Source: Bacteroides sp. CAG:530 | GTDB taxonomy: Bacteria; Bacteroidota; Bacteroidia; Bacteroidales; Bacteroidaceae | DNA: 21,927 nucleotides | Reading direction: 5' to 3' | Assembly (NCBI GenBank): GCA_000434735.1 | Contig: FR881287.1 | Span: 1 to 21,927 of the forward strand | In this document: piece by piece, positions 6,981 to 15,291 of the stretch | Layout: every line of letters starts with the position of its first letter | How positions within the stretch are numbered: position 1 is the first letter of the stretch | Position numbers and translations under genes: made by a program | The notes under the pieces: model-generated | Database searches by the model: none | What the model saw: only the letters and a program-made list of their open reading frames with translations | Told to the model about the DNA's origin: nothing

Positions 6981-7478
6981 TTATTCATTCAGGAAAGAAA
7001 CCAACTCGGCCGGAGTAATGTTTTTAGCAACAATCATTCCATTGCTATCAATCAGGAAATTCGTAAAACCCGACTTCAAATCAAACTGATCGAATAGCTC
7101 CGAATCGGTACCACGTGTCTCCAAAAAACAAGCATCGGCATCAAGCCCATCCTGTTTTACCACCGATTCGAAAACCGAAGCGTAGTGGTCGAAGGAAACA
7201 GAAACCATTTTCACTCTGGCGTCACCACCTGCCAGATGAGACAATGCGGCATTATTTTCTCTGGACGCCGCATCATAACTTGCCCAAAAGCTCAATAATA
7301 AGAAACCGTTTGAAGGTGCATGCATATTGAGCGACTGCATGTCTTCGCAGAGACGCAACTCGGGAAGCTTGTCGCCCGAAGTCAATTTCTCTGTCGGAAC
7401 ACTCTCCTTGCTAAATGAAAGAGAGATTAAGGAACTGAATACTAATACAACAAAAAACCATTTTACATTTTTAATCAT
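6981..7478 (-). CDS. Secreted thioredoxin-fold protein lacking the redox CxxC
   Basis: A 165-residue protein with a clear signal peptide (MIKNVKWFFVVLVFSSLISL, cleavage near residue 23), hence periplasmic or surface-attached. The body follows the TlpA/ResA pattern: GDKLPELRL near 35-43, then FLLLSFWAS (59-67), a central VKMVSVSFD strand, and FTNFLIDSNGMIVAKNITPAEL, split here as FTNFLIDSNG and MIVAKNITPAEL, for the cis-Pro side and last strands. Where TlpA has FWASWCxxCR, this protein reads FWASYDAASR, so both active-site cysteines are replaced (D69 and S72). Only C44 and C109-type cysteines remain, far from that site. It cannot act as a classical dithiol reductase. A structural, binding or regulatory role is more likely. 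It is monocistronic, with a divergent promoter shared with the serB region. Confidence 0.82.
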   Translation of the reverse strand: MIKNVKWFFVVLVFSSLISLSFSKESVPTEKLTSGDKLPELRLCEDMQSLNMHAPSNGFLLLSFWASYDAASRENNAALSHLAGGDARVKMVSVSFDHYASVFESVVKQDGLDADACFLETRGTDSELFDQFDLKSGFTNFLIDSNGMIVAKNITPAELVSFLNE

Positions 7479-7503
7479 GTAATTTGATTTTAGTTAATAC
7501 TAT

Positions 7504-7575
7504 CCGAGGCTGTCCTTTAACAGCGGTTTCGGCTCGGAATGTTATCTACTGAAAACAACTTTCGGCAAAGCCGAA
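7504..7575 (-). other. Structured leader upstream of the thioredoxin-fold gene
   Basis: Two inverted repeats lie in the roughly 120-nt leader. The first is a nested stem, CCGAG/CTCGG (7504-7508 with 7533-7537), enclosing GCTGT/ACAGC (7509-7513 with 7520-7524). The second is TTCGGC-AAA-GCCGAA (7561-7575), a perfect six-pair hairpin. Neither has a T-run, so they are not terminators. A regulatory or stabilising role is possible but unproven. Confidence 0.4.
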
Positions 7576-7601
7576 TTCATGTTTATCATAAGAAACCGGT
7601 G

Positions 7602-7632
7602 CAAAAATACTGTTTTTTCAATTACCTGCATA
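7602..7632 (-). promoter_or_regulatory. Candidate promoter of the thioredoxin-fold gene
   Basis: On the minus strand TATTTTTG (7609-7602) matches TAnnTTTG exactly. TATG (7632-7629) lies 19 bases upstream in the -33 position with mismatches. The implied leader is about 120 nt, long for this genome. Confidence 0.45.
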
Positions 7633-7735
7633 AAAAACATCACTAAAAATATGTTTTCTAACATAAATTTAACCTTCTAATGGCTCAAAAACCTCAAAAA
7701 TGGCGTTTCGTACGGTTGAGTTAACAATAAAAGTG

Positions 7736-7743
7736 TATATTTG
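7736..7743 (+). promoter_or_regulatory. -7 box of the serB promoter
   Basis: TATATTTG is an exact TAnnTTTG match, 23 bases before the serB ATG. The best -33 candidate is GTTG (7715-7718) with a short 17-base spacer. The two divergent promoters share the 288-base gap 7479-7766. Confidence 0.5.
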
Positions 7744-7766
7744 CATTATTCGATTTTATCAATATA

Positions 7767-8999
7767 ATGGAGAACAGTACAGAATTAATACTCATCCGCA
7801 TAAGCGGTTTAGACAGACCCGGACTGACGGCTTCGGTTACGGAGATATTATCCAAATATGATGTAGACATAATGGACATCGGTCAGGCCGACATTCATAA
7901 TACACTTTCTTTAGGCATTCTCTTTAAAGCGAAAGAAAAAGACTCCGGAAACGTGATGAAGGAGTTGCTCTTTAAGGCTTCTGAGCTTAACATTAATTTA
8001 AGCTTCTACCCTATCTCGCGCGAAGAATACAACACTTGGGTTGGGATGCAGGGCAAAAACCGATATATACTTACCCTCTTGGGACGTAAACTTACGGCTC
8101 AGCAGATAGCGGCTGCCACAAGTGCGCTGGCTAAACAGGGACTGAATATCGATAGCATTCGCCGAATGACGGGACGTATCCCGCTCGATGAACATCTGGC
8201 CAAGGTGCGCGCATGTATAGAATTCTCAGTACGTGGCACTCCATCGGATATGGACGAGCTGCACGAAGAACTTATGACGCTGAGCGCACAGCTTGGGATG
8301 GACTTCTCTTTCCAGAAGGATACGATGTACCGCAGAATGCGCCGACTGATTTGTTTCGATATGGACTCTACACTGATTCAGACTGAAGTGATAGACGAAC
8401 TTGCGGAACGGGCCGGCGTAGGAAAGCAGGTGCGCGAGATTACGGAACGTGCGATGCGAGGCGAAATAGATTTCAAGGAGAGCTTTACCGAGCGTGTAGC
8501 TCTATTGAAGGGCTTGGATGAGTCGGTGATGAAGGATATCGCCGTGAATCTGCCTATCACCGAGGGCGTAGAGCGACTGATGTATGTACTTAAGAAATAT
8601 GGTTATAAGATAGCTATCCTGTCGGGTGGTTTCACTTATTTCGGCAACTATCTGAAAGAGCGTTTCGGCGTAGATTATGTATATGCCAATAATCTGGAGA
8701 TAGAAGACGGAAAACTGACAGGACGTTTCGTTGGCGACATAGTCGACGGAAAACGAAAGGCAGAGTTACTGCAGCTTATCGCTCAGGTGGAAAATGTGGA
8801 TATACAGCAGACCATAGCCGTGGGCGACGGTGCCAACGACCTTCCGATGCTCTCGGTAGCCGGATTGGGTATCGCCTTCCATGCCAAGCCAAAGGTACAG
8901 GCCAACGCTCAGCAATCTATCAACACTATAGGTCTGGACGGAGTACTGTACTTCCTCGGATTCAAGGACTCGTATCTTGACGAACGAGGCAACCGTTGA
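7767..8999 (+). CDS. serB: Phosphoserine phosphatase with two N-terminal ACT domains (SerB)
   Basis: Cytosolic enzyme for the last step of serine synthesis, hydrolysing O-phospho-L-serine to serine and phosphate. The 410 residues divide into an ACT domain (about 5-80, opening LILIRISGLDRPGLTASV), a second ACT-like domain (about 98-175, opening RYILTLLGRKLTAQQIAA) and a HAD phosphatase. HAD motif I is FDMDST with nucleophile D198 and acid D200. Motif II is LSGGFTYF, and the C-terminal motif is VGDGANDLPML. The EVIDELA cap-domain start is typical of SerB. This long form is usual in Bacteroidetes and actinobacteria, in contrast with the shorter E. coli enzyme. The ACT domains suggest amino-acid control, probably by serine. 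The DEAD-box gene follows 31 nt later, probably in the same transcript. Confidence 0.96.
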   Translation: MENSTELILIRISGLDRPGLTASVTEILSKYDVDIMDIGQADIHNTLSLGILFKAKEKDSGNVMKELLFKASELNINLSFYPISREEYNTWVGMQGKNRYILTLLGRKLTAQQIAAATSALAKQGLNIDSIRRMTGRIPLDEHLAKVRACIEFSVRGTPSDMDELHEELMTLSAQLGMDFSFQKDTMYRRMRRLICFDMDSTLIQTEVIDELAERAGVGKQVREITERAMRGEIDFKESFTERVALLKGLDESVMKDIAVNLPITEGVERLMYVLKKYGYKIAILSGGFTYFGNYLKERFGVDYVYANNLEIEDGKLTGRFVGDIVDGKRKAELLQLIAQVENVDIQQTIAVGDGANDLPMLSVAGLGIAFHAKPKVQANAQQSINTIGLDGVLYFLGFKDSYLDERGNR

Positions 9000-9030
9000 T
9001 ACTTAGAAAATTAGACTTTAATATAAATAT

Positions 9031-10293
9031 ATGAATTTCTCCGAATTAAACTTAGAAGACAGCGTGCTCGATGCTTTGGATGCCATGAACTTCAGGGAGT
9101 GTACGCCTGTGCAAGAAAAAACAATACCTGTTATACTCGAAGGGAAAGACCTGATAGGAGTAGCGCAGACCGGAACTGGAAAAACTGCGGCTTATTTGCT
9201 CCCAGTCATCAACCAGCTCAGCAAAGGCGGGTACCCTGCAGATGCCATCAACTGTGTCATCATGTCGCCTACACGCGAATTGGCTCAGCAGATTGACCAG
9301 CAGATGGAGGGTTTCTCTTATTTCATGCCTATATCGAGTGTAGCTATTTATGGAGGAAATGACGGTGTACGCTTTGAGCAAGAGAAGAAGGGGCTTACAT
9401 TAGGCGCGGATGTGGTAATCGCCACTCCAGGACGTTTGCTTAGTCACCTTAGCTTAGGGTATGTAGATCTTTCTAAGGTTTCGTTTTTCATCCTTGATGA
9501 GGCCGACCGTATGCTCGATATGGGATTCTCTGACGATATTATGCAAATAGTGAAGTATTTACCTAAGGAGCGTCAGACCATAATGTTCTCGGCTACCATG
9601 CCTACCAAGATTCAGCAGTTGGCTCAGAGCATCTTGAATAATCCCGAAGAGGTGAAGTTAGCTGTTTCTAAGCCAGCGGAAAAGATTATCCAGGCGGCAT
9701 ATGTTTGTTACGAAACTCAAAAACTTGGTATAGTAGAGAGTTTGTTCAAGGAGCAAGCGCCCGAGAGGGTTATCATCTTCGCATCGTCAAAATTGAAGGT
9801 AAAAGAGGTAACGAAATCTTTGAAGCGATTGAAACTGAATGTTGGCGAGATGCATTCCGATTTGGAACAATGTCAACGCGACGCCATAATGCACGAGTTC
9901 CGCAACGGTCGCATCAATATATTGGTTGCTACTGATATCGTAGCCAGAGGCATCGACATCGACGATATCCGCTTGGTTATCAACTATGACGTTCCTCACG
10001 ACAGCGAAGACTATGTGCATCGTATCGGTCGTACCGCCCGTGCCAACAATGACGGATGTGCTATCACCTTTGTTAGTGAAACAGAGCAGACCAAGTTTAA
10101 GCAAATAGAGAATTTCTTAGGCACTGATATATATAAAATTCCTGTCCCCACAGAGTTAGGCGAAGCTCCAGAATACGCTCCGGTTACCAAAAAGGGAAAC
10201 CGAAGAAGCAATAACAAGCGACGTGGAAAACCAAACGGAGGAAACAGACCAAGAAACAGAAAGCCTGCCGCACCGAAAGGAAGTAAAGAATAA
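9031..10293 (+). CDS. DEAD-box ATP-dependent RNA helicase (RhlE-like)
   Basis: Cytosolic RNA helicase that unwinds short duplexes in mRNA or ribosome precursors. All motifs are present in the 420 residues: Q motif CTPVQEKTIP (24-33), motif I AQTGTGKT (45-52), Ia PTRELAQQ (80-87), TPGR (132-135), DEAD (156-159), SAT (187-189), ATDIVARGIDI (300-310) and HRIGRTAR (330-337). A basic, Asn/Arg/Lys-rich tail (387-420) probably binds RNA. Length and tail fit the RhlE branch, of which Bacteroidetes usually carry several copies. The ATG sits in a very A/T-rich leader with no -7 box, so it is probably expressed from the serB promoter or read through from it. It ends at a terminator shared with the convergent Usp gene. 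Confidence 0.93.
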   Translation: MNFSELNLEDSVLDALDAMNFRECTPVQEKTIPVILEGKDLIGVAQTGTGKTAAYLLPVINQLSKGGYPADAINCVIMSPTRELAQQIDQQMEGFSYFMPISSVAIYGGNDGVRFEQEKKGLTLGADVVIATPGRLLSHLSLGYVDLSKVSFFILDEADRMLDMGFSDDIMQIVKYLPKERQTIMFSATMPTKIQQLAQSILNNPEEVKLAVSKPAEKIIQAAYVCYETQKLGIVESLFKEQAPERVIIFASSKLKVKEVTKSLKRLKLNVGEMHSDLEQCQRDAIMHEFRNGRINILVATDIVARGIDIDDIRLVINYDVPHDSEDYVHRIGRTARANNDGCAITFVSETEQTKFKQIENFLGTDIYKIPVPTELGEAPEYAPVTKKGNRRSNNKRRGKPNGGNRPRNRKPAAPKGSKE

Positions 10294-10297
10294 AAAG

Positions 10298-10344
10298 AAA
10301 AGCCGACCATTCAAGTCCTCAAAAAGACTAAAATGATCGGCTTT
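10298..10344. terminator. Bidirectional terminator between the helicase and Usp genes
   Basis: AAAGCCGA (10298-10305) pairs with TCGGCTTT (10337-10344). The stem continues past one mismatch with CATT/AATG. An inner AGTC/GACT pair lies in the loop. T-rich sequence follows on both strands, so it ends both convergent transcripts. Confidence 0.78.
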
Positions 10345-10353
10345 ATTGTTTCA

Positions 10354-11484
10354 TCACTTAATTACCAATAAAGGAGTATGACTGTGAAACAGCATCTTCC
10401 TGGCGATGCCCGGACGGAACAATCTAGCGAAAATATTCCGCTTGTAATGAGTAACACAAATTACATCAATACCTTGTTCCCTTATCAAACGATCCGTCTC
10501 TTCCGACAGGTTATTATCGCTAATCTGGAAATAACTAAACGAAATACCCGGATATAACCGCTTGAAATAATCCTGTATGCCGGCAAGTTTCACCTCATTC
10601 CATGCACGCTTCTCCTCATGCGACGAGATATGAATGAATGACACCTCAAAATGCTTACCTCCCCAAGTACGTATCAGCGAATCGAATGCAATCAAATCAC
10701 GCTGATCAAAGCTTGTAAAAATAGCAATCTTCTTAATATCATCAACTAACAAAGACTGAGCATCGTCTGGAATGGCGTACACATACACCGGACTGCGTTC
10801 TATCACTTCGGCTGTAACACTGCCTATCAAGTCTAGATGCTTCTGCCCTTCTCCACGCGTACCCATAATGATGGCCCGCGGCTTCTCGTCTTCGGCATAC
10901 GTCAAGATTTCCTCTTCAGGAATCCCTTCGCGCAAGAGGCAACAGTTTTTCACTTTAGGCAATGTACCATCAGCCATTTCTTTGTCCACTTTTTCTGCAA
11001 AGCCTTTCAGCTTTTCGTGTATTGCGGTTACCTGCCCCCGTGTATCTATTTTCTCTCCAAAATCGGGAGCATTTAAAGACATGCCCGACTCATACTGCAA
11101 AGTGGGCATATAAATAGGAGCAAAATAGACATGCAGAAAAACGACCTCGGCATTAAGTTTCTTCGCCAAATCAAAGCCAAAGTGACATACTTTTAATGAA
11201 TATTCCGAGAAATCAATAGGAATAAGGATATGATCACCACGTTTCTTCTCCGTATTTCCCAGAGCGTCCACCTCTTCTGACAGCCACGAAGCACTCTCCA
11301 CTATCTGAAGAGCATGCGGCAAATCGCTTTCTTTTATGCGTACTCTCACGCCCGACGATATGACGGGCTCTACAAGGTTGACATTATGAATGAAGGTTTC
11401 AATGCCTTCAGCCTCTAACACAGTCTTGAGTATTTGTGCCTTGGAGTACGTAAGGATGGCTAATGTAACAAGTTTCTCTTCCAT
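10354..11484 (-). CDS. DUF2007 domain fused to two universal stress (Usp) domains
   Basis: A 376-residue soluble protein of three parts. Residues 4-65 (LVTLAILTYSKAQILKTVLE through VRVRIKESDLPHALQIVE) match the DUF2007 putative signal-transducing fold. Residues 84-238 are a Usp domain (ILIPIDFSEYSLK...) with a complete ATP-binding signature: G208, G211 and G221-S222 give G-2x-G-9x-G-S. Residues 250-376 form a second Usp-like domain (IAIFTSFDQRDLIAFDSLIR) whose corresponding motif is lost. This pattern suggests an intramolecular pseudo-dimer with one ATP site. Usp proteins respond to starvation and stress; DUF2007 is thought to sense or bind an unknown ligand. It follows a small HTH gene by 33 nt on the same strand, so the two are likely co-expressed. 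The partner and signal are unknown. Confidence 0.87.
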   Translation of the reverse strand: MEEKLVTLAILTYSKAQILKTVLEAEGIETFIHNVNLVEPVISSGVRVRIKESDLPHALQIVESASWLSEEVDALGNTEKKRGDHILIPIDFSEYSLKVCHFGFDLAKKLNAEVVFLHVYFAPIYMPTLQYESGMSLNAPDFGEKIDTRGQVTAIHEKLKGFAEKVDKEMADGTLPKVKNCCLLREGIPEEEILTYAEDEKPRAIIMGTRGEGQKHLDLIGSVTAEVIERSPVYVYAIPDDAQSLLVDDIKKIAIFTSFDQRDLIAFDSLIRTWGGKHFEVSFIHISSHEEKRAWNEVKLAGIQDYFKRLYPGISFSYFQISDNNLSEETDRLIREQGIDVICVTHYKRNIFARLFRPGIARKMLFHSHTPLLVIK

Positions 11485-11517
11485 AACTCCATATATTAAA
11501 AAATTAGTCTGATTAAT

Positions 11518-11772
11518 TTATTCCGCTTCCTCTCTCAGGATACTCAGAGCACGGTCTAATACGGTAGTATCATCAAGCATAACCAATCCGCCGTCGGGGC
11601 CAGGTTCCAAGTGAATACCTACACATTTTCCGTCTTTAAAATTATGTCCACCAAAGAAATTACGCACCGTTTCTACGCTAATATTAAGCTCATCCGCAAT
11701 ACGATGCATACTTCCACTGGGCAATGAGTCTTTAATCTTTCTAAGTTCGTTGAAGGTTATTGTTCTGTTCAT
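11518..11772 (-). CDS. Small helix-turn-helix DNA-binding protein
   Basis: An 84-residue protein from the ATG at 11772. A TTG three codons upstream could extend it, but the ATG fits better. Residues 20-42 (GSMHRIADELNISVETVRNF, ending in F) form a good helix-turn-helix, with IADEL as the first helix and SVETVRNFF as the recognition helix. The C-terminal half (HLEPGPDGGLVMLDD...) is glycine-rich and not recognised. An acidic helix, LDRALSILREEAE, closes it. It lies 33 nt before the DUF2007-Usp-Usp gene with no terminator between, and a candidate promoter sits 49 nt upstream of the ATG. The most likely role is transcriptional control of this unit or of a stress regulon, but no operator is identified. 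Confidence 0.75.
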   Translation of the reverse strand: MNRTITFNELRKIKDSLPSGSMHRIADELNISVETVRNFFGGHNFKDGKCVGIHLEPGPDGGLVMLDDTTVLDRALSILREEAE

Positions 11773-11820
11773 AGTAGTCAAATTTTAGAAGTTAAACACT
11801 TGCGTTATTGTATCACGTTC

Positions 11821-11852
11821 TAAATGTAGCGATAAAATAATATTTTCGCAAG
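11821..11852 (-). promoter_or_regulatory. Candidate promoter of the HTH-Usp unit
   Basis: On the minus strand, TACATTTA (11828-11821) is one mismatch from TAnnTTTG. CTTG (11852-11849), one mismatch from TTTG, lies exactly 20 bases upstream. The gap 11773-11921 contains nothing else I can identify, and I find no convincing hairpin terminator after the PAP2 gene. Confidence 0.35.
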
Positions 11853-11921
11853 TAAAAGCGAACTTTTTTACAAAAACATCAACTAAAAGACAACAGAGAA
11901 GCGCCTTGGCAAAAAGGACAA

Positions 11922-12632
11922 TCAGAAAAAAGAATTACGGGCTACTATCATTCCCGCAACAATAACAGATATAAAAGAAAGGAGTAACGCCGACTGAATC
12001 ATACAAACATCGGAAGTCTTGAAACCACTGCCTGTGTATTGACTGGAAATGTACTGCGGATTACGGAACCATTTTTTCTGAAGAAACAGAAAAATAACAT
12101 AGCCTATTACCGCTATAACACTACCGGCAAGAGCACCGAAAATAATATCACCCGGATAATGCACACCTAAATATATACGAGAAAAAGATGGAACTAACGC
12201 CCAAAATAGCATTGTAAATGCAAGCCATCCATTACGAATCAGCAAAGATACAAACACAGCAATGGCAAAAGTGTTGGCGGCATGACTCGAAATGAATCCG
12301 TAAGATCCGCCACGATATCCATTCACCACCTGAACCAAGTCGGTAAGAGCAGGTTCTTGCGAAGGGCGGAATCGCATAAAGTAATTCTTGCAGAATCCTG
12401 AAGAGAACTGATCGGCGCATAACACTACCAACGCCAAGGTGAGCAGCACCAACATGCCCTGCGACAGTTTGCAGTTCTTAAAGATGACATACAGCAACAC
12501 TACCGCAGCCGGAATCCATGTCTTGGTATCGGAGACTGTCCACATCACGCCGTCCCAAAACAATGAGTCACTGCCGTTAAGCTGAAGCAATAAATGCTGA
12601 TCAGTCTGTATAAGTTGCTGTATGTCTATCAT
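11922..12632 (-). CDS. PAP2-family membrane phosphatase
   Basis: A 236-residue inner-membrane protein with about six membrane segments and the three PAP2 motifs. KNYFMRFRP (82-90) gives K-x6-RP. GFISSHA (112-118) holds the SSH version of PSGH, with H117 as general acid. SRIYLGVHYPGD (151-162) is S-R-x5-H-x3-D with nucleophile H158. Such enzymes remove phosphate from lipid substrates (undecaprenyl pyrophosphate, phosphatidic acid or lipid A) on the periplasmic face. The substrate cannot be told from sequence; recycling of undecaprenyl phosphate is one guess. It starts 27 nt after batE with no terminator or promoter between, so it looks like the last cistron of the bat operon, linking the Bat machine to envelope lipid metabolism. 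The missing proline and glycine in motif 2 are common in this branch. Confidence 0.88.
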   Translation of the reverse strand: MIDIQQLIQTDQHLLLQLNGSDSLFWDGVMWTVSDTKTWIPAAVVLLYVIFKNCKLSQGMLVLLTLALVVLCADQFSSGFCKNYFMRFRPSQEPALTDLVQVVNGYRGGSYGFISSHAANTFAIAVFVSLLIRNGWLAFTMLFWALVPSFSRIYLGVHYPGDIIFGALAGSVIAVIGYVIFLFLQKKWFRNPQYISSQYTGSGFKTSDVCMIQSALLLSFISVIVAGMIVARNSFF

Positions 12633-12659
12633 TTATAGTCTCTCTTTCGGTTTGTCAAA

Positions 12660-13412
12660 TTAAATAATTTCAATAGACGATGTAGGAACCCATCCTTTCT
12701 TTCCGTCTTCAAGGCGGATTTCCTTCCATGCCTTCATAGAGGTGTCATCTATATATACTTTAGTGCCTTCGTGCAACACAAACAGATTGGTACCGTTCTC
12801 ATTAGGAGTACTCTTAACTGTAATGCTGGACGACATGATGATGGCACCGTCACGAGTAATAAGCTCATCTTTCTGCTGACTGGCACAGAGATTAGCGCAA
12901 ATGGTAATCATCAGGAAAGCCACGGCTCCGGTAAAACCTATTTTCTTCAAGACAATCTGTTTTCCGAAAATATACATGCCCAAAGAGGCAAGCAACAGGA
13001 TAAAGCTTACTATACCCCATACACCCCACTGACTCTCGCTCTGCCAGTTAACGACAGCCTTTGCCCAAGTCACGATAAATACCTCACTCACCGGAGTAAC
13101 CTTGTCGGTTGTCTTGCTGCGAGCCATCTCAAGGTTAAAACGAGCGTCGGCGTTTCCCGGATCGAGCAACAAGGCACGCTCATAATTGAGCACTGCCTTA
13201 GCCACGTTCTTATTCTTATAATAACTGTTTCCCAAGTTATAATACAGTTCAGCCGATTCGCCTTCCTCACTCAGAATAGCTTCGTACTTCTCTATAGCAT
13301 CGGCATAATGACTATCCTGATATGCCTTGTCCGCCTCGGCTTTGGTAGGAGCAGCCGATAACACTTGCATCATTCCTATCAGGAAATATAAAATAACAGA
13401 TATCTTTTTCAT
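12660..13412 (-). CDS. batE: BatE: TPR protein with two membrane helices and an SH3-like tail
   Basis: A 250-residue envelope protein. A signal peptide (1-20) precedes TPR-type helices (about 25-100: KAYQDSHYADAIEKYEAIL and ELYYNLGNSYYKNKNVAKAV). Two membrane helices follow (131-149 and 158-177). The last part (185-250) is an SH3-like domain ending GWVPTSSIEII, typical of periplasmic bacterial SH3 folds. The TPR part therefore faces the periplasm before the first helix. This is the last Bat protein in the usual moxR/batABCDE order. The locus is named for an aerotolerance defect reported in Bacteroides fragilis. Individual functions in the complex are unknown; scaffolding through the TPR is a reasonable inference. 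It begins 18 nt after batD. Confidence 0.9.
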   Translation of the reverse strand: MKKISVILYFLIGMMQVLSAAPTKAEADKAYQDSHYADAIEKYEAILSEEGESAELYYNLGNSYYKNKNVAKAVLNYERALLLDPGNADARFNLEMARSKTTDKVTPVSEVFIVTWAKAVVNWQSESQWGVWGIVSFILLLASLGMYIFGKQIVLKKIGFTGAVAFLMITICANLCASQQKDELITRDGAIIMSSSITVKSTPNENGTNLFVLHEGTKVYIDDTSMKAWKEIRLEDGKKGWVPTSSIEII

Positions 13413-13430
13413 CTATCAGTTCTCCTATCT

Positions 13431-15260
13431 TTAATGTTTAATACTATTTTCCATCTTGCTAATGGCATCTACCGACATTGAGTAAACCTTATCCATAGCC
13501 TCGCTTTCGCTACCCGGAGCGTAACGCGCAAATTCGCATTCGTCGAGTGCTCCGATGAATGTCTTGGTAATGTCTTCGACTACTCCATGCTTGGTAAGTT
13601 CTGCCTCGATGTTGTCTTTCGACAATTGAGAAACCGGGATACTGAGCTTATCGCTGATGTATCCCCACAAAGCTTTCAGCACTTCGTCGTAGAACTCGTT
13701 CTTTTTATTTTCCGCCAATAACTTACCTGCCAATTTCAGACGCTTAACGGCTACCTTGTTTGCCTTTTTAGTCTTGACCTTAGCTACGTTTGCATTCTCG
13801 GCTGCCTGCTTGCGGAAAAATACTATCATCACTACAAACAGTATGAACGGAATGATATACCACAACCAATATGAAAGAGTTCCGAAGAAGAAGTCGCCTT
13901 TCTTCTGCAAATCTGTGTCGCCCAACTTGATGAAGCGAATATCCTGACCTAATACCTTTACATCTTCCTTGCTGGTGAAGTCGGCTATAACCTGATCAGC
14001 GTTGCCTTTACCCTTAGCCACCTTCAGATTATAAGCCTCTGTCTTCAGTGTCTTATATGCGTTACTCTTCAAATCGAAGTAAGTGAATTCTACCGGCGGA
14101 ATGGTGAAATCGCCTGCATGACGCGGAATAGCCAAGTACTCGATGGTCTGAGAGCCGGTAAGACCAGCTGTAGAAACGTCGAAATTATTAGTTACCTTAG
14201 GGTCGTACACCTCAAAATCTTCGGGGAACCTAAGCTCCGGAGTGCTGATAAGCTTCATATTACCCGACCCCTTGATAACCAACTTAACGGTTACAGCATC
14301 GTTGGTACGTACTTCTTTAGAATTGATAGAAGAAGAGATACTGAACTCTCCTACACCACCCGAGAAGTTAGCCGGCTTAGACGGAAGAGGCTGAACGTTG
14401 ATAGTAAGCTTAGGAGCAACAATCTTCTTCTGCACCTCAACGATTCCACCACCGTTGAAGAAAGCGTCGAACGGATCGTCCGACTCAGTGCGCTGTGCCA
14501 CAACCGCATCGAACGTAATGGCAGGAACCTCCAACTTACCAGTCTGCTGCGGGAAGAGGATGTACTGACTCCATACGGTAGCGTTGTAGTTACGTCCCTT
14601 ATAATGCTCTAATTGGAACACCTTCTGGTTAGGCAACTGAATTTCCTGAGTATGGAAGCCTTTCATATCCGGCATATCGCCACGCAACTGACGCAGGTTA
14701 ACCGATGTATAAACTTTGTAAGTCAGCAAAATAGCCTCTTGCTCATGCACGTTAGTCTTGCTGGCATTAGCCACGATAAACAGTTCGTTACCCGAAATCT
14801 GTCCCGCACGTCCTCTTGCCGAAGAAGATGATGAACGCAAAGAAGAAGAGTTACCGCTGTTATTTCCAGCTTTATCTGGCGGAAGAACCTTAATAGTTAT
14901 GGCGTTAGAAAACACCTTCTCCCCGTTGACTTCGATACTAGCAGCCGGAATAGTATAGGTGCCAGCATCACTAGCCATTAAAATATACGTATAAGTGATG
15001 GAGCTGGTAGACGAAACCTTACCGTTAATAACCTGAGTACTGCTCTGCATAGAGCGGCTCGGCCCCATCAGCACATCAAACCCCTTGATGCTAGGAGCGC
15101 GGAAATCTTTCACCTTTTGAGTATTAACTGTAAACTCCAGTCTGAATTGGTCTCCACTTACTACCACCTCAGGCGCATCGGCCCTCAGTGTCGCTTTGTC
15201 GTCGGCATATACCCGCACGACAGAAACAATCAATAGCAGTAAGAAAATCAGTTTTCTCAT
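13431..15260 (-). CDS. batD: BatD: oxygen-tolerance family protein
   Basis: At 609 residues this is the largest protein of the cluster. A signal peptide (about 1-19, RKLIFLLLLIVSVVRVYA) leads to a long periplasmic region of several beta-sandwich repeats, opening RADAPEVVVSGDQFRLEFTV. A Ser-rich linker lies near residues 130-150 and a hydrophobic helix spans about 460-481 (YWLWYIIPFILFVVMIVFF). The cytosolic C-terminal domain (about 520-605) includes FYDEVLKALWGYISDKL and CEFARYAPGSES. A similar domain ends the BatD-like protein at 18052. The architecture, length and place between batC and batE identify BatD. The protein probably links the periplasmic part of the complex to cytosolic MoxR or VWA partners. 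No catalytic motif is visible. Confidence 0.93.
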   Translation of the reverse strand: MRKLIFLLLLIVSVVRVYADDKATLRADAPEVVVSGDQFRLEFTVNTQKVKDFRAPSIKGFDVLMGPSRSMQSSTQVINGKVSSTSSITYTYILMASDAGTYTIPAASIEVNGEKVFSNAITIKVLPPDKAGNNSGNSSSLRSSSSSARGRAGQISGNELFIVANASKTNVHEQEAILLTYKVYTSVNLRQLRGDMPDMKGFHTQEIQLPNQKVFQLEHYKGRNYNATVWSQYILFPQQTGKLEVPAITFDAVVAQRTESDDPFDAFFNGGGIVEVQKKIVAPKLTINVQPLPSKPANFSGGVGEFSISSSINSKEVRTNDAVTVKLVIKGSGNMKLISTPELRFPEDFEVYDPKVTNNFDVSTAGLTGSQTIEYLAIPRHAGDFTIPPVEFTYFDLKSNAYKTLKTEAYNLKVAKGKGNADQVIADFTSKEDVKVLGQDIRFIKLGDTDLQKKGDFFFGTLSYWLWYIIPFILFVVMIVFFRKQAAENANVAKVKTKKANKVAVKRLKLAGKLLAENKKNEFYDEVLKALWGYISDKLSIPVSQLSKDNIEAELTKHGVVEDITKTFIGALDECEFARYAPGSESEAMDKVYSMSVDAISKMENSIKH

Positions 15261-15291
15261 TATTATTACTTTTTATATTATTATCAATATG

